Assembly (NCBI RefSeq): GCF_029227915.1
Contig: NC_079877.1
Coordinates: forward strand, 9,984,001-10,048,000
Direction of reading: 5' to 3'
DNA: 64,000 nt
DNA from: Hydractinia symbiolongicarpus
Lineage: Eukaryota; Cnidaria; Hydrozoa; Anthoathecata; Hydractiniidae
The notes beneath the pieces are model-generated. The model searched no databases and was not told the DNA's origin. It saw only the letters and a program-made list of their open reading frames with translations. Of this stretch, positions 59,860 through 64,000 are shown piece by piece. Both the position numbers and the translations under genes were made by a program. Positions within the stretch are counted from its first letter, which is position 1; each line of letters starts with the position of its first letter.

Positions 59860-60490
59860 ATGAATATTGACAAGCCTACAAAATTTGATGACTACCTAGG
59901 GCAGGATCAGCATTAGGCCTACTAGGTTGAATCTCTACAGCAATAACGATTTTACCATCCGTAAGGTAGGATCTGATCAGTCGATTATTCGAATTGAAAT
60001 AATGAATGGGTTGTACAAGATCGAGGATTTAGCGAGTATCGTCAACATTCAGGCAGGGGATAAGATTAAGCTGTTTGTTCTGAAAAATGGACTCTGCAGG
60101 CTCCGTGTCAATGACGGGTACACGGTGGTGATTCATCGACAACTGCAAGAGCTCTTGGGTCTACCCTACAATCCCAGTAAAAAATACTATATAAAGGGTG
60201 ACTACGATTCATTCTACAAGACTGACGTATACCAGCGACTGAGGCTTGTTTGCCCTCAGTTAGATGAGGATGATTGCTTGCTGGATGGTAAAAAATCCAG
60301 GATAATGGCCATCCTACCGACCAAGCAGGTAGGTGCTTGGGTAGACATGTTATCGTGGAGTTTTGATAACCCCGTGTACTTACCTTTGAAAGGTGCAACA
60401 GACCGTCTAGAGTTTATGCTGACGGATGAGCATCACCACGATAAGAATGTTTCATTCATGGGTATAACCATGCACTTGCGCATAGAATAA
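59860..60490 (+). pseudogene. Penton-like minor capsid candidate A, copy 2, early frameshift
   Basis: ATG 59860 encodes MNIDKPTKFDDYLGQDQH and then a stop. The main body is in the frame open from about 59927 to 60490. It has LELLGLPYNP-like and PQLDEDDCLLDGKKS blocks and ends in a beta-rich segment (VYLPLKGATDRLEFMLTDEH, then GITMHLRIE) resembling the end of single-jelly-roll penton proteins of Polintons. That assignment is inferred from pattern only. The stop TAA is immediately followed by the ATG of gene B. Confidence 0.5.
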
Positions 60491-60805
60491 ATGACAGATA
60501 TTACAAAGCTTTATCCGAGCCTACCACCGAGCGTACCAGATCAAGAAAATGAGGGGCATGTGTATCGATTGAAGAAAATAGAGGAAATAGAACAGTTTCT
60601 GCGAAACGAAGTTAAGCTACGTGAAAAACTCGCTAAAAAATTTGGAATGCATGGAACTTGGATACACTACATGGATCACGGGCTATTAGCGATAAGCGTG
60701 ATCACCTCAGGCGTAGGGATAGGGAGCATGCTCAGTGGGATAGGAGTTCCTCTGGCGGTAGCAATGGGAGGAATCGCGATCACTGTAGGGTTGGGGCCGC
60801 GATGA
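60491..60805 (+). CDS. Membrane protein B, copy 2, C-truncated
   Basis: The 104-residue frame begins MTDITKLYPSLPPSVP, then a coiled coil (YRLKKIEEIEQFLRNEVKLR), then a Gly-rich hydrophobic hairpin (ISVITSGVGIGSMLSGIG). It stops where copy 1 continues with a further helical domain, so it is truncated. It follows gene A without a gap. Confidence 0.5.
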   Translation: MTDITKLYPSLPPSVPDQENEGHVYRLKKIEEIEQFLRNEVKLREKLAKKFGMHGTWIHYMDHGLLAISVITSGVGIGSMLSGIGVPLAVAMGGIAITVGLGPR

Positions 60806-60880
60806 GGCGAGGGCTGAATTATTAAAAAACTTGCAATCTGCGCAATATGCAAGCACTACCTAGATGATCCACCTAAATAT

Positions 60881-61006
60881 TCATAATTTTAATGTTTTGT
60901 ACAAAACATTAAAATTGCTCCCTCCATTTATGATTAACCTCCTTCCACACTTGCATCTATCACATTGATCAAGAGCAATTCCGCATTCATTGCAATACTC
61001 AGTCAT
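60881..61006 (-). CDS. Small Cys-rich zinc-ribbon-like protein, copy 2
   Basis: The 41-residue frame from ATG 61006 (minus) begins MTEYCNECGIALDQCDRCKC and continues GRRL. The spacing of CNEC and CDRCKC matches copy 1 at 45636-45809. The last third of the frame is a perfect palindrome and is probably not original, so the C-terminal cysteines of copy 1 are missing. Confidence 0.5.
   Translation of the reverse strand: MTEYCNECGIALDQCDRCKCGRRLIINGGSNFNVLYKTLKL
60885..60916. repeat. Perfect 32-bp palindrome
   Basis: AATTTTAATGTTTTGT is followed without a spacer by its exact complement. It overlaps the 3' end of the small Cys-rich frame. Confidence 0.9.
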
Positions 61007-61082
61007 TTATTTTTAAAGGCTTCGGGTAACTGGCAATTATGTACTCATATTCTGTATAATAGCATATATAGTAAATATGATA

Positions 61083-61107
61083 TTGCGCATGCGTTGATGA
61101 CGTCATA
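61083..61107 (-). promoter_or_regulatory. NRF1-like plus CRE palindromes, possible right terminus/promoter
   Basis: Read on the minus strand this is ATGACGTCATCAACGCATGCGCA. It matches 44827-44853 with one 7-base gap. It lies just outside the small Cys-rich gene, as the left motif lies outside the DUF4116 gene. Confidence 0.5.
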
Positions 61108-61262
61108 TATTTCTGGTATATATTATTATGTGTTGGTTATTGGCATTTAATATTATTATTTGTTGGTGATTGGCAGATGACGTCATGTATTTCTGATATA
61201 TATTATTATATGTTGGTTATTGGCATATTCATATTATTTTGTGTTGGTTCATAACAGATGAC
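61096..61262. repeat. 80-bp tandem repeat with CRE palindromes
   Basis: Two units begin GATGACGTCAT at 61096 and 61176, and a third starts GATGACTTC at 61257. Each holds TTATTGGCA motifs. The array sits at the junction of the two virus-like elements. Confidence 0.75.
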
Positions 61263-62174
61263 TTCGGGAATTTCCCAATGTGTGCGTGCGCTGTCCTAGA
61301 ACGAACATATTCTAATCTCTTCTATTACCACATGCGTCGTATTCTGGCAAGAATGAAGGTGCCCATGCGGTATAACGACGGTTTTTTTCAGTACAAAAAT
61401 CCCTACTTAACCTCTGGATATGCACAAGTGTGTCGTGAATACGGTGCAGATCCTAATAGTCTATACAAGTTCAAAGCAGTCATGTCGTCATTGACCTATG
61501 GTAGATGGTGGCCTCAAGCTGCTGGTGATTAGGCTAAGTTCATTATCCCCACAAGTCATGGCCTAACATCAGAAGGTTTGACCAAGCTAAGCAAGAGTAT
61601 TCGCGTCTATGTAGTTTTGTTGCTGGGGTCGCAGGCAGCGGCCAAGGCATCCTTAATCGCGTCTGGTGGCGACAACTACACGGCGAGGCAAATCTTACTG
61701 CAAAAATTTGAGGCCATGGTACAACGTCAGGAGAATGTAGGGCATGACATCACAAAATTTCAGGTGTTGCAATATGCCCAAACTCCGGTAAACTTTACGG
61801 TTATGCCAAGCGTATACATGCTGCCCTCTGATATGAACTTGCGTATAGGCAAAATTGAGGAGTATAATAACAACATCCTAATAGCACCTGCTAACGTAAG
61901 TGTTAGGGTCCAGCTTGACGTGAATAACAAGCCTATTGTTAGGCATGCGGCAGCTGCACCCCCAGGCATACTATCAAAATACCTATACATACTACACCCC
62001 CTAAGCATACTATCAAAACACCTATACATACTACACCCCCTAAGCATACTATCAAAACACCTATACATACTACACCCCCCAACCATACCGAGCATACCAT
62101 CATGTGGCAGATATCAAACCACCTCCCAAGCATGCCATACCTACCAAACATACCATTCCCCCTATACATACTAG
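61239..62174 (+). pseudogene. Conserved virus-like protein C, copy 3, N-truncated with one stop
   Basis: Similarity to copy 2 begins near 61290 (YSNLFYYHMRRILARMKVPM), so the first third is missing. A TAG at about 61530 separates this from the second part (LTKLSKSIRVYVVLLLGSQ and LPSDMNLRIGKIEEYNNNIL). The tail holds a 13-residue tandem repeat. The frame after the repeat is unlike copy 2. Confidence 0.6.
61966..62082 (+). repeat. 39-bp tandem repeat, three copies, in frame with protein C copy 3
   Basis: Units start at 61966, 62005 and 62044. Since 39 bases are 13 codons, each encodes ILSKHLYILHPLS or a near variant. Confidence 0.85.
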
Positions 62175-63050
62175 TTAATATTAGACCTATTTCTTCTTTC
62201 CAACATATAGCACGCAAACCCAGCAGCAGCCGCGATGGCCGTGTAAAGGTGCTTGGCTTCATATTTCACACCGGTTGCCGCTACCTTGAGAAAGAAGGTG
62301 ACAACTGTACCAATAATCCCGGGTAATGCAGCACCTGCCTTATCCTTCAATATCACTCTCAAGATCAGCGATTTCCTTATCCCTTTTGATCCCGGCTTTC
62401 TGCTTCTTGAGTTCTTCTTTCAAGCTATTCTCTTTTGTTCTGATCTTGTTATCGTACGAGATCATACCCCCCTTCAATTTTTAATGTTATCCTGTAGGTT
62501 TTTAATTTCGAGCTTTATCTTTCTCATATCAATGTCCTCGATGACAGCGTCGTGGGTGCCAACGAACAAAGTATCAACAGATCCCTGTACATCATGTGCA
62601 AAATTTTGAATACTGTCTATTGTTTTCATCTGGATTATCTCACCCTCCTCCTTCTCTTTACCCCCTCCTTCTCTTCACCCTTATTCAACACAAGTACATC
62701 AACTTCATTCATGGGGTTCTGGGCCACTTCCTTACTACCTTTGTTGGGTGTTTGATGCTCATCAAATCCAATGGCCTTTATACGCGTACTACCTAACCTC
62801 TCCCTGAGCTCTCCCATAGTTGGAAATGTACCATCCTGCAACGTGACTACTATTTCAGGTAAGGTTTTCTTCCCTGTCACAATCCTTTAAAATATGAGTT
62901 GGTCCCCCTCCTCCATCCTTAATCTGTCGTAATGTATCGCATTAGGCACCAGATCAAACGATCCATAAGATTCGTGTAGTGACTATTAACCTGAAAAAGT
63001 ACGGCCCCGGGCGACTCCGTACCCAACCCCAATCGCTTACGTATATCCGA
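62171..63050 (-). pseudogene. Coiled-coil membrane protein, copy 2, degraded
   Basis: The C-terminal part (62362-62171) has KAGAALPGIIGTVVTFFLKV as in copy 1. The part starting at 62880 has an ELRERLGSTRIKAIGF block matching the VRDLGVGRLRALGF block of copy 1. Further similarity reaches about 63050 in another frame. The central coiled coil is largely deleted or frameshifted. Confidence 0.6.
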
Positions 63051-63089
63051 CGGTTGTCCCGACGTTGGAGTCCCCGGCGTTCCAGGGAG

Positions 63090-64000
63090 TTGTTGTGTTT
63101 ACTTTCCCGGCAGTCTCAAACTCTTATTTGACCTGACGCTGACGGGGAAAAACACGAAACGTACCATTGTCAGCAACATTGGCAAAAGTCTTATACGGGA
63201 CTTACGCATTACCCTGAACGGCAACATGGTACACAACATTAGCGATTACAACCCCTTGGCAGTCTACAAGGACCTCTGGCTACCCAAATTCGATCGTGAC
63301 AACAACCTCATCTTGGACGGCATTAATGCAAATGACGGAACCGTCCAGGCCTTACAAGTCAATGCTAGTGATCATGTCGGGACGGATGAAGAAAAGGTAA
63401 TTGTTGCGGCGTATGGTAACACTTTCTGTATACCTTTGAGCAAGTTGTTTGAGTTAGCAAGAGACCTGCCGTTTTATCAGTCGGGACTCCAGGACAAGTT
63501 ACAGTTTGTCAGACATTTCGGTTCTTACAGTGATGTGATCAAAGGTGGAGGGACAGCAGCCCCGGGAAGTACGGCAGCCAAGGCAGCCGATGCTGCGTAC
63601 AAGATTACCAACATCAAGCTGGAGTTTGACAAAATTATTTATGAAGGTCTCGCGAGTGCTATGATGTCCTCGTATAATCGTCTCGCTTTGCCCTATGAAA
63701 GAATCCGGAGATACAAGGTGGTGACCATGAAAAAAGCTGATACCAGTTATAACCTCCTAATCGATACCCCTGCAAAGAGTCTCAAAGGTGTCTTGCTACT
63801 CTTTATAGACCCTGGGAAAGTGAAACCGTATGCTGGAGTCAATGAGGTGTTCTAGAACCCCAAGATTGAGAAGATAAGCGTCATGGTGGAAGGGGAACCC
63901 AATGGGTTATACTCTCATGCCATGCTTCCCAAGAATCATTTCGAACAAGTAGTGAACCTTTTCGGTAGTCATGACTCTAACGTGACCATAGGCCAATTCT
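63090..64000 (+). pseudogene. Major capsid protein, copy 2, interrupted and running off the window
   Basis: The frame is open from about 63090 through ATG 63226 to TAG 63853-63855. It shares SNIGKSLIRDLRITLNG, VAAYGNTFCIPLSKLFELAR and ERIRRYKVVTMKKADTS with the Polinton capsid pattern, and matches copy 1 where that exists. After the stop, coding-like sequence continues in the same frame (NPKIEKISVMVEGEPNGLY) to the edge, so the stop is a nonsense change. The first about 50 codons seen in copy 1 are missing or unrecognisable. Confidence 0.75.

Larger units (their letters stand above)
44825..61107. mobile_element. Polinton/Maverick-like virus-derived element 1 (degraded)
   Basis: This 16.3-kb block is intron-free, gene-dense and richer in GC than its surroundings. 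It encodes a protein-primed-type DNA polymerase B, a packaging ATPase, a major capsid protein, a penton-like protein, a BRO protein, a DUF4116 protein and several membrane or coiled-coil proteins. This is the morphogenesis and replication set of Polintons/Mavericks (adintoviruses). Similar palindromic motifs in inverted orientation (44825-44853 and 61083-61107) may mark the ends. Most genes carry frameshifts or stops, so the element is an old endogenous copy. No retroviral-type integrase or adenain-like protease gene was found. Confidence 0.7.
61239..64000. mobile_element. Polinton/Maverick-like element 2, partial, continues past the window
   Basis: The gene order is C (+), coiled-coil protein (-), capsid (+), the mirror image of the right part of element 1. 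The elements are thus tail-to-tail. Genes A, B and the Cys-rich gene are absent between the junction and C. Confidence 0.6.

Noticed and set aside
62102-62796. Plus-strand frames over the coiled-coil copy 2 region
   Set aside because: They are antisense shadows; the minus strand matches copy 1 at 57405-58658.
1-64000. CRISPR arrays, bacterial operons or rRNA genes
   Set aside because: No regularly spaced short repeats with unique spacers, no Shine-Dalgarno-led operons and no rRNA-like sequence; the window is animal nuclear DNA with virus-derived inserts.

Overview
The window looks like nuclear DNA of an early-branching animal, most likely a cnidarian and probably a hydrozoan. The evidence is a many-exon SH2-ankyrin-SH2 tyrosine kinase of the type first described from Hydra (HTK16/Shark family), AT-rich DNA with short GT-AG introns, remnants of DNA transposons and a LINE, and a block of Polinton/Maverick-like virus-derived genes. 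The exact species cannot be told from the sequence.

Layout. 1-3.7 kb: intergenic DNA, then an intronless NFU1-type iron-sulfur scaffold gene (+). 4.7-12.1 kb: a complete 13-exon SH2-ANK-SH2-kinase gene (+). 12.1-23.1 kb: about 11 kb with no recognisable gene but several tandem repeats, hairpins and MITE-like debris. 23.1-25.9 kb: a four-exon gene (+) for a secreted protein with a polybasic site and a netrin-like (C345C/NTR) C-terminal module. 28.0-28.5 kb: a MITE. 28.6-38.2 kb: a gene on the minus strand for a protein with two tandem DsbA/GST-kappa-type thioredoxin-fold domains. 38.5-44.8 kb: a LINE 3' end and old repeats.

44.8 kb to the end: a gene-dense, intron-free, richer-GC block of virus-like genes. 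They include a protein-primed family B DNA polymerase, an A32-type packaging ATPase, a double-jelly-roll-type major capsid protein, a BRO-type protein, a DUF4116 protein and several conserved small or membrane proteins. Most copies carry frameshifts or stops. The polymerase is split by a 1.8 kb hAT transposon with intact short inverted ends and a 5-bp target duplication. Several genes occur two or three times in mirrored order (Cys-rich, B, A, C on the left; C, A, B, Cys-rich on the right). A second, partial element (C, coiled-coil protein, capsid) follows tail-to-tail and runs off the right edge. No integrase or adenain-like protease was seen.

The host genes work independently: mitochondrial Fe-S delivery, receptor-proximal tyrosine signalling, a secreted matrix or signalling protein, and a glutathione/thiol enzyme-like protein. 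All four begin a few bases after a good 3' splice site, which suggests spliced-leader trans-splicing or 5'-UTR introns. The viral block shows the reverse style: tight spacing, overlapping stops and starts, and A/T-rich ATAAA-type sequence right before many start codons.
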